Shown: positions 12,119 to 23,005 of the stretch, piece by piece
Numbering within the stretch: position 1 is the first letter of the stretch
How the letters are laid out: the number at the start of each line of letters is the position of its first letter
Source: Vicia villosa
Taxonomy: Eukaryota; Streptophyta; Magnoliopsida; Fabales; Fabaceae
Direction: 5' to 3'
Assembly (NCBI RefSeq): GCF_029867415.1
Contig: NC_081181.1
Coordinates: forward strand, 73,566,144 to 73,630,143
Length of the DNA stretch: 64,000 nt
Translations under genes and position numbers: made by a program
The notes under the pieces: model-generated
What the model was told of the DNA's origin: nothing
Database searches by the model: none
What the model saw: the letters and a program-made list of their open reading frames with translations, nothing else

Positions 12119-12530
12119 CCTCGTCTCAAACTTTGGCTCTGTTGATTTAGATTACTATCCTAATCCTAATGTACGCTTTCGCCATCCCATTAGATTTTAG
12201 AAAAGCTTTTTGGAAACAACGTAATTAATAAAATGCTTGTTTTATGAAGTTGTTATCTATTTAAATCTCCTAATCTCAAACTTTCGCTCTATTGACTCGG
12301 AACATGCTAATATTCCTAACGTACGCTTTCGCCATCCCGCTCGGGTGTAAAAACAATTTTTGAAAATAAATAAGTCCCAATTAGTTTTAATACGCTTTCG
12401 CCATCCTTAAAACTAATGTCCTATGTCTACTATCCAGTTAAAGATCTCAAACTTTCGCTCTATTGATTTTAACCTTTGACCGTCTTAGACCCTCAAACTT
12501 TCGCTCTATTGGTTTTAAGACTTACTAATT
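12119..12530 (-). other. GCGAAAG hairpin array in Athila 3' LTR
   Basis: It shows the same alternating A and B motifs as 1560-1965, on the minus strand. The last B motif is framed by CTAATG and CATTAG (6-bp stem). In the 1560-1965 copy the left arm is CTGGTG, so G-T wobble pairs would keep most of that stem. The first A motif is framed by GTCTTA and TAAGAC. Confidence 0.55.
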
Positions 12531-13050
12531 AAATCTTACATACAAACCAAAAAAAGTGATAATTAACAAAACATAATTAAGCCAATTCATTTCGGATCCC
12601 ACAGTTAACTTACTTTACATACCGATACCTTAGTAAATTAGCCAGACATATTAATACGGTTAAGCATGCATGAATTAATTTGGCTTATAATAAAAGGCAT
12701 GTTAATTGGCATATAATATATCATGCAAATAAATATATAAATAAAGGCGGTAAAATTTAAACCTGAATTAAATAAATTGCAATTGAATCTTCGAGTACTG
12801 AACTTCCACCACAGGTTGGCTGGATCGTTCTTCGGAATTTAAACGGACGGAAAATAAAACAAGGAAATAAAAGCGATAAATCTAACGTAAGGCTAGATTT
12901 ATAAAAGGTTCACAACAATTTCCGGTGTAGAAATCGTTGTGAGAAAATAACTGTTTGAATGAAAGCATGAAGAAAATATAAAGCACGGTACAATTTCGGC
13001 AGCACTTCGTTAGCAGGAAATCGGACATTTAGAACTGAAGTAGAAGGTTC

Positions 13051-13255
13051 TATTTATAGGGGAGGCTTTGCTGTTGCGTTGCGTGAAAAGAGGGAGCTGA
13101 GCTGACTTGGACCTAGAGACGTGCGTCTCCGCTTCTTGGGGAGACTCCTTTGAATGACTTGAGACGTGTGTCTCAAGTGGAGAAAATATAGGGACTGGAG
13201 ACGTGCGTCTCCCTTTTGCTGATGTGGCCAATGAGACGTTGGAGACGTGCGTCTC
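13051..13255 (-). promoter_or_regulatory. Athila 3' LTR promoter: four dyads and TATA box
   Basis: The dyads GAGACG-TG-CGTCTC at 13116, 13198 and 13242 are perfect; the one at 13161 has one mismatch. The TATA box lies about 60 bp downstream on the minus strand. Confidence 0.65.
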
Positions 13256-13582
13256 CACTTGCTTGTGTGGTTTGGGCCACGCGCATTTAATTCTTCAGTG
13301 GGCTGGTTTGTCTCTTTTGGGCCTTTGGGTCTTCTTTAGCACATTTGGGCCTTATTTGCACCTCCTTTTCACTTCAGCACCCATTTTTCATCTTTTAGGC
13401 ATAAATAGTGGTCGTTTTAGCTCCATTTCCTCTCCTTTTCGCAATTAGTCATAATAAGAGTGTAAAACCTGAAACAAAGCAAATACTCGCGTAATATCAC
13501 AATAAATCAACATAATAAACGAAAAATGCTATAAATATCTACGGATTTCAATCTGAATATACGATATAAAATCGTGTTATCA

Positions 13583-14513
13583 AATTCCCCCAGACTTGAA
13601 CCTTTGCTTGTCCTCAAGCAAAATAATAGGATAAAGATAAGAAGATAGCGAAATGAAATACGCTTCCACCACGTCGTTCGGTCATACTCAGCTACATAGT
13701 GTTTTTGTTTGAAAAATAATGTTGCAGACCCTAGCAATAAACTTATAGTAGCGACCCCAGACAACTCCCAGCATGCATACCAATCTGAATCATGCCATTA
13801 TAGCTTGATCTTGACTCGTCATCATGTTTTACCCTTTTCATTTGCGTGCAATCACATTAAGCCCATTATCTTGACACGTACATAGCAGAGTAGTCGGTTA
13901 GTGACTATGATCCTTCTTATGGAGTTCTGGCACAATTATGTGGTATACTCCTTGGCGCTCATTTGTAGATCGTGGGGAATTGGACAATAATCCTTCCTAC
14001 CAAGTTCAGTACCAGATGACTTCTGAACCAATCAACAATGAGTTTTTAAATTCTTTGTATTTGAGATTTGCGACTGTTAGGTTAAATGATCTTGTGAGGA
14101 TCACCTTACTTAGTAGGTACATTTCTTATTACGGTTAAGAGCATAATTATTATTATGAGGATCATACACTTATATTCATCGACTCTCTGCGTAGTTGGTA
14201 TCTAAGATGGTGCCGACTGCTAGAATAAACTACTAAGGGTTACTTCAAAAATTAAAGTCGATGGTTTCGGTATAAAGGGTATTCAAATCGGTTACGCATA
14301 CTTGGGGGTTTTAGAGTGTTGGGACAATAAGGACATTGATTTGAATCTTAATCAATTTCTATGCGTTGAGTATTTGAGTAGCTTCGTATTTCTCGAACGT
14401 GTGGGGTTATGCGTTTATCGTTTAGGAGCAAAAATTTTGTTATCGCTCAAGAAAATGGAAGAAATTGTAATAACTACGGAATTATACATATAAGACTTGA
14501 AATTCCATAAATA
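13583..14513 (-). other. Athila 3' untranslated region, distal part
   Basis: It lies between the polypurine tract and the SIRE insertion point. Bases 13800-13920 match the start of the window in reverse complement. Several short open frames occur but none has a recognisable domain. The last five bases, AAATA, are the SIRE target duplication. Confidence 0.7.
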
Positions 14514-15719
14514 TGTAAGTATCAAATATGCCTAAGAGGGGGGGGTGAATTAGGTACTTTATAACTTTTTTGGTTTTATGGTGTAAAGTGATTATTTTTC
14601 TGGTTTATGGTGATGTTACTAAAAATGTAAAGTGCAGAAAAATAAATGACACAAGGATATATCCTGGTTCCCCTCACAAACCGAGAGTACTCCAGTCCCC
14701 TTACGCAGTAAGAGATTTCAATATAGTTGGTATCTTGTACAAGCCTAACTAAACACCAAGAACAATCCTCTTGGACCAAGAACAATCCTCTTGGATTTTT
14801 CACTAAGACCACTTATGAGAACAATCCTCTCAAAGTGTCTAACTTGTTTCCAACAATCCTGGATAACAAGAATAAAACAAGTATTTGATTTTGTATAAGT
14901 GTTTGAATAGTAGAACAATGTATCAATCTCTTGATTGATCTTCCCTTCCAATGTTAATAATTCACAATTCTTTAAAGTAATAGATTGCTCAAAATATTTT
15001 CTGATTTGGATGATATGAAAGTGTGTAGAAAATATCTTGAAAATAGATTGAAGAATAATAATGTGAATTTCTGAAAATATCTAAGAGTTTTTGATTGGAA
15101 GAGGTGAAGCATGAATTTGAAATTTTGAGTATATATAGATGTTCATAACACCTCTTGAAATATCACAAGTTTCTGTATTTTAATCATGAACCATTGCCAA
15201 GATTAAAGGAAAGGTTTTAATGAAAAGGTGTTTGAGAAGGTGTAATGAAAAGATGCTGTTTTTCAAAAACGTTCAGCAAGCAATCGATTGCACCTTTGTG
15301 CAAATCGATTGCACAACTTCTAACAGTCAAAAAATTCAAAAAACCTTCAGTGCAAATCGATTGCTATATTGTGCAAATCGATTTACACAAGCAAAAACAA
15401 AAGCGCATGTAAAAACCTTCAGCAAGCAATCAATTTACAGTAAGTGTAAATCGATTTACACTTAGTGAAAAAGCAGTTTTTGTTTATGAAACTTGAGATT
15501 TAAGAAGGAGTATGCTATGCAATTTTGTGGTTTGATTTTTGAGCATCTAAGACTTTAAGTAATTGATAATTATGATTATACCTATTCCAAAGAATCCATA
15601 GCTTGAATCAAAGTCTTTACACATGATGCTTTATCTTGAATATCATCTTTTCCTTCTTGTCATGTATGATTTGTCTTCATCAAAACAAAAGATCTTCCAT
15701 TGAGAATATTGATTTCACA
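14514..15719 (-). repeat. 3' LTR of the SIRE-type element
   Basis: About 1206 bp. The TATA box (CATCTATATATACTC on the minus strand) is at 15129-15139. ATCGAT pairs lie upstream at 15283/15304, 15356/15377 and 15429/15450; the first site of the last pair is mutated to ATCAAT. The right LTR has the same sites. Confidence 0.92.
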
Positions 15720-15733
15720 TTCTCCCCCTTTTT

Positions 15734-16192
15734 GATGATGACAAATAATCTTTACTAATGCATTGTTATTTCCGGAAAGCTTCTCCTTTAAGATGTATAA
15801 CTCCCCCTCATTATGTGAATCTAGGAGTATTTTTGTCTTGAATGATTTTGAGATGAAAATTTTGAATTTTGTACCTTAAACAAAAAATCAAGGAAATACA
15901 AGCATATAGGTGTAACTTCCTTCTCCCCCTTTGACATTATCAAAAAGAAGGGAAAGATGGAAAAAAATACATGAAAGTATGAGAGATATAAAGAAACAAA
16001 CATTCATTCATTAAAGAAAATAAGCATAACATGGATAAGTCATAATACTAAGAATGCAAGATAAAATAGCTATGGTACTAAGTACCTTACAAGAACTTAA
16101 CATAAAAAGACATAACCTAAAACACCATAAGACATAATAGAAAAGACCATAAGCATAACATAAAAGACCATAATACATAACATAGATAAGCT
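15734..16192 (-). other. SIRE 3' untranslated region
   Basis: It lies between the stop of the env-position ORF and the polypurine tract. It is AT-rich with no recognisable gene. CCCCCTTT-type runs recur near 15790 and 15925 and resemble extra polypurine tracts on the minus strand. Confidence 0.6.
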
Positions 16193-17476
16193 TTAAGGTT
16201 GGTCCATGTTGTTGTTGTTGAAATCAAAAGGGCCTTGGTTGAAGAAATCTTGTTGAATAGGTGGTTCGGTATATCGTGGAGGAGGTGCAGCCGGGTTGGT
16301 CGGATCATAAGGAGGGATATAAAGATGTGAATAGAGATAGGAAAATTGTTGGTTCACATCATGGCGAAACTCATTAATCCGATTTGTAGTAGATTCATTG
16401 ATTGAGTTCCATTGGTTGTTGATGGAGGTGTTAAGGTTGGCAAATTGTGAAGTCATGAAATCATAGAGTTCTTGGTTGCTTGGACCGTTTGAATCATGTG
16501 AGGGACGAGAATCTTCTTCACCACCTTCGACCTCTTGCTCATTTCCTTCATTCTCTACGACATCTTCACCAATGTAAGTGATAGTTTTTGTGGTCGGATT
16601 ATATAAAACACCCATCCGCGCATCAACATTCTTAATAGTAATTTTATTACTATTTGAATCCATAAGACAAACTTCATAGCCATCAAAATCTATCTCAAAG
16701 AATTCCAAGATCTGAGTGATAAACCAAGCATATGGTAAGAATTTAGACTTATGATTGAATTTCAACATATGAACCATAATTAAACGAGCCCAATTAACGT
16801 CAATGTTGTTCTTCCTTGCATACAAGAGTTGCATTTCAAGCTCCGTAACAGTGCAATGATTTCCAGCCCTAGGAAACATGATATAGACCATAAAGTAGTG
16901 AAACAACCTATCATCTATATAGAAAATTCCAGCAAACCATGAACCTCTTGATGGTTCAACACCACCTAGTCCCTTAACTCTCTTAGCATGAAATTCTTGT
17001 TCAGTCATCCTTCCTATACTATAGTAGAAATTTCTTTTATTAAAATCAGCCCATGCTTCATCCTCCAGGTCATAGAGAGAGCTACCACTACTAGGGATAT
17101 TCAAAATACGACCAAGTAATTTGAAGGTTAAACAAATTCTTTTTCCAGCAACATAAGAAATAAGTTTTCCTTTATCCATATGCATATTACAAAAGAACAT
17201 TCTCACTAATTCCGGATAGTATGGTCCAAATGAAGATATGACCGGTTCCAAACCATAAGAGGCCAAGGTATTTTGAAAAGTAAAGCATTCTTGAGGAAAG
17301 GTAGAGAGAATACCATATTTTGGAGTTTGAACATTCTTGCTTGAAAAGAACTTTGTATACCTTTCCTATTGTTCAATGGTGAGATATTGGAGTAAAGGAT
17401 TCACCATGGATGATGAAGAAGCTTTGCCCTTGCCTTTGCTTTGGTCTGAAACTTTTCTCTTTTGTCTTGAAGCCAT
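16193..17476 (-). pseudogene. Env-position ORF of SIRE element (one internal stop)
   Basis: About 427 codons starting at the ATG at 17476 and broken by one TAG at 17366-17368; the open part 17266-16193 codes 357 residues. The N-terminus is short, basic and Ser-rich (MASRQKRKVSDQSKGKGKAS). The central domain has spaced motifs WFAGIFYIDDRLFHYF, FPRAGNHCTVTELE and LLYARKNNIDVNWARLIMVHM. An acidic linker and a Gln/Asn-rich, coiled-coil-like C-terminus follow. I see no signal peptide or membrane segment, so envelope describes the position only. The central domain resembles the family often called putative plant transposon protein, and distantly the two Athila ORFs here. It starts 610 bp after the pol stop, so it is unlikely to be made by readthrough, and it has its own TATA box. 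Confidence 0.75.
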
Positions 17477-17985
17477 GGATGAGAGGTTTTTCGTTTTAGG
17501 GTTGCTTTGAGAGAGAGAGTGAATTTTTTGACAAAGTGTGGTGTTAGGTTTAAGAGAAAGAATATTATATAATTGATTTGGTCAAGATAGATTTTAATGA
17601 GATAAGATTGGGAAGGGAGAGTGATAAGTGGGTATTAATAATGGTCAAGGATAGGTGGAAAGGTTGGTGGAAGAGTGGGTTGAAGAGAATTAAAAATTCT
17701 GACCAAAATTAAAAGCAACATAAAAGCAAAATAATGGCAAAACGTAACAGGTGCAATCGATTTGCACAAAGGTGCAATCGATTTGCATACCATCAGAAAA
17801 TGCAAAAATAAAAGACAAACAGCAACCAATCGATTTGCATAGCACCAGAAAGCGTAAAAAAATCAAAGCAAACAGCAACCAATCGATTTGCACAAGGGTG
17901 CAATCGATTTACATAGCACCAGAAAGCGTAAAAAAATCAAAGCAAACAGCAACCAATCGATTTGCATATGTTTCCAATCGATTTG
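17477..17985 (-). promoter_or_regulatory. Candidate private promoter of SIRE env-position ORF
   Basis: Reading toward the ATG at 17476: three ATCGAT pairs at 17977/17956, 17903/17882 and 17777/17756, each spaced exactly 21 bp, plus a single site at 17829. Then comes a TATA box (TTATATAAT) at 17564-17572, then a CT-rich leader (CACTCTCTCTCTCAAAG) typical of plant 5' untranslated regions. The same paired motif lies upstream of the LTR TATA box. A repeat unit containing AGCACCAGAAAGCG (17840 and 17917) shows that part of the array grew by tandem duplication. Confidence 0.6.
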
Positions 17986-18085
17986 AACATAAAGAAAATT
18001 CAAAAATCATAAATAAAACATGTTTTTTGACACACATGAATGATTAGAAGTGTGTACCTTTGATGTATGGCAATGAAGAACATAC

Positions 18086-21000
18086 TTAAATATCACCTTC
18101 ATCTAAAATTCCAAGCTCTCGTCGAATTTTATAAAACGATTCTTTTGGAAGAGGCTTGGTGAAGATATCTGCAAGTTGATTATGAGTATCTACAAAAGTG
18201 ACTTCAACATCTCCTTTAAGAACATGATCGCGAAGAAAATGATGTCGAATGTCTCTGTGTTTGGTTCTTGAATGCATGACCGGATTCTTTGTAATATTTA
18301 TAGCACTTGTATTGTCGCATCGAAGAGGAATGCATCCGAGATCAAGTCCGTAGTCACGAAGTTGTTGTTTAAGCCAAAGAATTTGTGCACAACAACTACC
18401 CGCTGCTATGTATTCTGCTTCGGCCGTACTAAGAGCAACACATGCTTGCTTTTTACAAGCCCATGATACTAATGCATTTCCAAGAATGTGACAAGTGCCA
18501 CTTGTGCTTTTACGATCAGTTTTACATCCTGCATAATCCGCGTCAGAATAACCAATTAAATTGCAAACACTACCTTTTGGATACCATAAGCCAACGTTGG
18601 TCGTTCCTTTGAGATACTTCATGATCCTTTTAACCGCCATAAGATGTGATTCCTTTGGATTTGCTTGAAAGCGAGCACAAAGACAAACACTAAACATTAT
18701 GTCAGGACGGCTTGCCGTCAAATACAATAAAGAAAAAATCATACCTCGATACTTGGTAATATCAATTGGAGTACCGGATTCATCTTGATCAACATATGTA
18801 CCGGAGCCCATTGGAGTATTCATTGCTTTACAATTGTCCATATCAAACTTCTTCAATAGTTCTTTACAATATTTGGATTGATTGATAAAGATTCCATCTT
18901 TGAGTTGCTTAATTTGTAGTCCAAGAAAGTAGTTCATCTTTCCCATCATAGACATCTCGAATTCTCCTTGCATCATCAATGAGAATTCCTCACACATTTC
19001 TTTGTTAGTCGATCCAAAAATGATATCATCAACATAGACTTGAACCAATAAAGTGTTACTCTTGATTTTCTTAATGAACAAAGTTTTATCAACCTTACCC
19101 TTTTCGAAACCCTTTTCACACAAAAAATTGCTAAGTCTATCATACCATGCTCTTGGTGCTTGCTTTAAGCCATAAAGAGCCTTTCTCAACTTAAAGACAT
19201 GTGTAGGATTCTTGAAGTCTTCAAATCCCAGGGGTTGTTTGACATAGACTTCTTCATTGATGTAGCCATTCAAGAATGCGCTCTTGACGTCCATTTGATA
19301 AAGCTGAAAATTTAATGAACATGCATAAGCAAGTAAAAGACGAATAGCTTCTAACCTTGCAACCGGAGCAAATGTTTCTTCAAAGTCAATTCCTTCTTCT
19401 TGATTGTAACCTTGGGCCACCAATCTTGCTTTGTTTCGAACAATTATACCATTCTCATCAAGTTTGTTCTTAAACACCCATCGAGTACCTATGATGTGTT
19501 TATTACTTGGTCTAGGAACAAGTTCCCACACTTGATTTCTCTCGAATTGATTTAATTCTTCTTGCATTGAATTTATCCATTGATCGTCTCCTAAGGCTTC
19601 ATCAACTTTGGAAGGTTCAATTTGAGAAACAAAAGCCATGTGTAAGCAAGCATCTTTGAGATTTAATCTTGTTGCAACTCCTTGACTAATATCACCAATA
19701 ACTTTATCAATAGGATGATCTCTATGAGTTCTCCATTCTTTTGGTAGATCATTGGTGTTTGATTCTTGTTGTATACTTTCTTGTTGAACACTTTCTTGTT
19801 GAACTTCTGATGCCTTCACAGTTGTATCATTTGAAAGTTCTTCCGGGGGTAAATCTAAAGGATCATCATCATCACAAACAATTATTTCCTCTTTGGAAGT
19901 GTTAGTTTCATCAAAAGATATATGCATGGATTCTTCAATAGTTAAAGTTCTTTTATTATAAATTCTATATGCTTTACTAGAAAGAGAATAGCCAAGAAAT
20001 ATACCTTCATCGGATTTCTCATCAAACTTACCAAGGTTGTCTTTGTCATTGTTGAGAACAAAGCACTTGCATCCAAAAATGTGAAAGTGAGCAATGTTTG
20101 GCTTTCTTCCTTTGAAGAGTTCATATGGAGTCTTCTTTAAGATAGGTCTAATGATTACTCGATTTCCAACATAACATGCCGTACTAACCGCATCCGCCCA
20201 AAAATATTTAGGAAGATTTGCATCACTAAGAATTGTTCTTGCAAGTTCCACTAGAAACCTATTTTTCCTTTCAACTACTCCATTTTGTTGTGGAGTTCTT
20301 GGTGCTGAAAAATTATGAGAGATACCATGTTCTTCACAAAACTCTTCAAATGATGCATTTTGAAACTCTCCACCATGATCACTTCTTATGGATACAATCT
20401 TTAATGACTTTTCATTTTGGATTTGTTTTGCGTACTTCTTAAAGGCTCTAAAAGCATCACTTTTCTGCACAAGAAACAAAGTCCAAGAATATCTAGAATA
20501 ATCATCAACAATAACTAAAGCGTATGCATTACCTCCGAAGCTTCTTGTCCTTGATGGACCAAATAGAACCATATGCAACAATTGAAGTGGTCTTGTTGTA
20601 GTCACCACATTCTTTGGTTTGAAAGATGATTTGGTTTGCTTTCCCTTTTGACATGCATCACATAATTTATCTTTGACAAACTTTATCTTAGGTAGGCCAA
20701 TAACAAGATCATGTTTGGTTAATTTATTTAAATGATCCATATGAATATGGGCTGCTCTTTTATGCCATAACCATGATTCATTATTGTTTACCAAAAGACA
20801 TTTTACTTTCAAAGATAGATCATTTAAAGAAATCATAAAAATGTTATTAATTCTTGTACCATTGAGTTTTACCTCATTGGTGACTTCATCGATGATCAAG
20901 CATTCTTCCTTAGTGAATTTGATCTTGAAGCCTTTGTCACAAAGTTGGCTAATGCTTAGAAGATCATGCTTTAGTCCTTCAACATAAAGAACATCTTCAA

Positions 21001-21178
21001 TGGATGTGAAAGGTGGTGCACCAACTTTGCCTTTTCCAAGAATTCTTCCCTTATTGTTGTCTCCATAAGTGACAAAACCCTTGGCCTTTAACCTTAGATC
21101 TGAAAATTGGTTTAAGTCACCCGTCATATGCATTGAACAACCACTATCTAGATACCATAAGTTTGAAGTGGTCTTCAA
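18086..21178 (-). CDS. pol: SIRE-type pol: protease, integrase, RT, RNase H
   Basis: An open frame of 1030 residues encoding the Copia enzymes that mature the polyprotein, copy RNA to DNA and integrate it. The order is: aspartic protease motif DSGC at residues 11-14; integrase zinc region (HKRAAH about 139 and CDACQKGK about 173); integrase core; reverse transcriptase with [15 protein letters not shown] (Asp 630) and YVDD 715-718; and RNase H (SDADYAG and ALSTAEAEY). In the integrase D-D-35-E triad, Asp 267 and Glu 303 are present, but the first Asp is Val 204 (motif HMVLFGP, codon 20567-20569), so integration activity should be lost. The frame runs into gag upstream through stops near 21190-21200. 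It ends with TAA, not a readthrough-type TAG. Confidence 0.9.
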   Translation of the reverse strand: MKTTSNLWYLDSGCSMHMTGDLNQFSDLRLKAKGFVTYGDNNKGRILGKGKVGAPPFTSIEDVLYVEGLKHDLLSISQLCDKGFKIKFTKEECLIIDEVTNEVKLNGTRINNIFMISLNDLSLKVKCLLVNNNESWLWHKRAAHIHMDHLNKLTKHDLVIGLPKIKFVKDKLCDACQKGKQTKSSFKPKNVVTTTRPLQLLHMVLFGPSRTRSFGGNAYALVIVDDYSRYSWTLFLVQKSDAFRAFKKYAKQIQNEKSLKIVSIRSDHGGEFQNASFEEFCEEHGISHNFSAPRTPQQNGVVERKNRFLVELARTILSDANLPKYFWADAVSTACYVGNRVIIRPILKKTPYELFKGRKPNIAHFHIFGCKCFVLNNDKDNLGKFDEKSDEGIFLGYSLSSKAYRIYNKRTLTIEESMHISFDETNTSKEEIIVCDDDDPLDLPPEELSNDTTVKASEVQQESVQQESIQQESNTNDLPKEWRTHRDHPIDKVIGDISQGVATRLNLKDACLHMAFVSQIEPSKVDEALGDDQWINSMQEELNQFERNQVWELVPRPSNKHIIGTRWVFKNKLDENGIIVRNKARLVAQGYNQEEGIDFEETFAPVARLEAIRLLLAYACSLNFQLYQMDVKSAFLNGYINEEVYVKQPLGFEDFKNPTHVFKLRKALYGLKQAPRAWYDRLSNFLCEKGFEKGKVDKTLFIKKIKSNTLLVQVYVDDIIFGSTNKEMCEEFSLMMQGEFEMSMMGKMNYFLGLQIKQLKDGIFINQSKYCKELLKKFDMDNCKAMNTPMGSGTYVDQDESGTPIDITKYRGMIFSLLYLTASRPDIMFSVCLCARFQANPKESHLMAVKRIMKYLKGTTNVGLWYPKGSVCNLIGYSDADYAGCKTDRKSTSGTCHILGNALVSWACKKQACVALSTAEAEYIAAGSCCAQILWLKQQLRDYGLDLGCIPLRCDNTSAINITKNPVMHSRTKHRDIRHHFLRDHVLKGDVEVTFVDTHNQLADIFTKPLPKESFYKIRRELGILDEGDI

Positions 21179-22958
21179 GCATGCCTACAAAACAAATTAA
21201 GTTTTGTTAGGTACCCAAATGGCTTTGGGTCCATCATAGTTAGTTCCTTTCTTCACCCATACATAATGTCCACTAGGAACACTAAAGTTCCTTACATAAC
21301 AAGCATTGGGTGTGTGACCAATAATACCACAATAAAAACAAGTAGGTTCAAAGTTACTTCTATATCTAGGAGGATAAGATTTATTTTTAACAAAGTTCTT
21401 CCTTTTAGGATAATGTTACATTACTTTAGGCTTGATCACTTTCTCTTGAATTGGTTGGTTACTAGCCTTGACAAAGATAGTCTTGTTGGATGTTGGTTTA
21501 TCAAATTTAGAGAAGCCAAGTCCGCTCTTATCATTGGAGTATCTTTGTGTTCTAAGAACATTTTCCAATCCAATTTGTCCTTTTTCATATCTTTCTAAAA
21601 CACGTTTTAATTGGACAATTTGGAAGGAAAGTGATTCACAATTCTTGCATGCAACATTATCTTCTTGAACACTAATTATTTTTTCTTTGTCATCTTTATG
21701 TTCTACTTCACTTATCTTAACCTTCTCTTCTAAAGATAGTATGATTTTCTTTTGAGATGAGATAGTTTTATAGAGAATTTTGCATTCTTTTAATAATTCT
21801 TCTATTGCACCTTGTGCACCATTATCAAAAAGAGAATCATCATAACTAACCTCGCCTTCTTCATCGTCGGAGTGGTGTGATGCCATTAGTGCTAGGTTTG
21901 CACTTTCGTCACTATCGGAGTCCGATGAGGAACTTACTTCATTATCTTCCCATGCTATGTAGGCCTTTATTTTTGAACTCCATTTTGCCTTTGAATCCAT
22001 TCTTCTTCGAAAGCTTTGGACATTCCGGCTTTATGTGTCCTTGTTTCCCACATTCATAGCATGTAACTTCTTGTGATGAAGTGGATGCTTCTTTATCTTT
22101 ATGCTTTGAGAATTTCTTTCTTTTGACATAGTTAGTTTTATCAATATTATTTTTATTACCAAAAAATTTGCCTAACCTTTTTACAAGAAGCAAGAAGTTT
22201 TCATCTTCATCCGATGCATCTTTCATTTTGCTTTCTTTTGAATCTACCTTTAATGCAATGCTTTTGGATTTCTTCTCTAAGTTCTCATGTTTTTCCAATC
22301 TTCCAAGTTCCGTTTCATATTCTTGAAGTTTTCCAAATAATGTTGCGGAAGTAAGTTTTGATAAATTCTTCTTTTTGGATATCGCCGTCATTTTTAGTTG
22401 TCACTCCCTTTTCAAAGATCTTAGCACTTTAAGATTAAGTTCTTCGGTAGTAAGAATCTTACCAAGTGCCTTCAAGTGATTTGTCAAATGTACGAATCAT
22501 TTTTGCAAATCGAGAATAGTTTCTCTGGGCTTCATTCTAAACAGTTCGTACTTTTGGCTTAAAGTATTCAATCTTGATCTTTTAACTTCAGTGGTACCTT
22601 CATGAGTTTCTACAAGAGTATCCCAAATTTCCTTTGATGTTGTACATGCCGATACTCGGAAGAATTCATCCATACTAAGAGCACCTTGAAGAAGATTGAC
22701 CGCCTTTTTGTCAGCAAGAACCCTTTTTCTATCATTATCATCCCATGACGCTTTAGGTTTCTCCGATCCAACACCATTAACGACCGTTATAGGGACATGA
22801 GGACCTTGTAGGACAGCCTCCCAAACTTCTTCTCCTTGTGCTTCTAGATGATCCTTCATTCGGATTTTCCAAAAGTCAAAATATTCACCACAAAACAATG
22901 GAGGCTTGTTGTTAGAACCACCATCTCTGAAAACCGGATTTTGATTTGCGGAAGCCAT
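21179..22958 (-). pseudogene. gag: SIRE-type gag, broken by stops and a frameshift
   Basis: The capsid part starts at 22958 (MASANQNPVFRDGG) with FDFWKIRMKDHL and KEIWDTLVETHEGT, typical of Copia gag. A TGA at 22497-22499 and another TGA near 22400 interrupt it. A first zinc knuckle, CYECGKQGHIKPEC, lies at about 22020-22061. An indel near 21995 shifts the frame to 22000-21416, a Ser/Asp-rich and coiled-coil-like region. After a TAA at 21416 a second zinc knuckle (CFYCGIIGHTPNAC) follows near 21300-21340, then two more stops before the protease. The protein would coat element RNA. This copy cannot make it whole. Confidence 0.82.
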
Positions 22959-22991
22959 TCTGGATCTTTAGGAACAAGTTACCTATAACTT

Positions 22992-23003
22992 GCTCTGATG
23001 CCA
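22992..23003 (-). other. Primer binding site of SIRE element
   Basis: On the minus strand, TGGCATCAGAGC lies two bases after the 5' LTR. It matches the initiator tRNA-Met complement TGGTATCAGAGC with one change. Confidence 0.8.
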
Positions 23004-23005
23004 AA

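Larger units (their letters stand above)
11816..13582 (-). repeat. 3' LTR of the Athila-type element
   Basis: On the minus strand it begins TGATAACACG and ends GCGATCA. The TATA box (CTATAAATA) is at about 13051-13058. Four GAGACG dyads upstream lie at 13116-13129, 13161-13174, 13198-13211 and 13242-13255. The leader hairpin array is at 12119-12530, with the perfect 10-bp stem at 12381-12416. The adjoining polypurine tract (CTGGGGGAATT on the minus strand) is at 13583-13593. Confidence 0.92.

Noticed and set aside
13010..13258. Minus-strand frames rich in METHVS as repeat peptides
   Set aside because: They are translations of the GAGACG dyads in the LTR and lie upstream of the TATA box.
14576..14951. 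Frames repeated at 14576-14951 and 23065-23440 as genes
   Set aside because: They are the same U5-side part of the two SIRE LTRs.
16193..17476. Reading the SIRE third ORF as a true viral envelope glycoprotein
   Set aside because: No signal peptide, membrane anchor or glycoprotein-like Cys pattern is visible; only its position is env-like.
17751..18047. 98-residue plus-strand frame over the ATCGAT array
   Set aside because: It is a by-product of the tandem repeat; the opposite-strand promoter reading explains the sequence better.
21266..21598. Plus-strand 110-residue frame over SIRE gag
   Set aside because: It is a shadow of the gag frame on the other strand.
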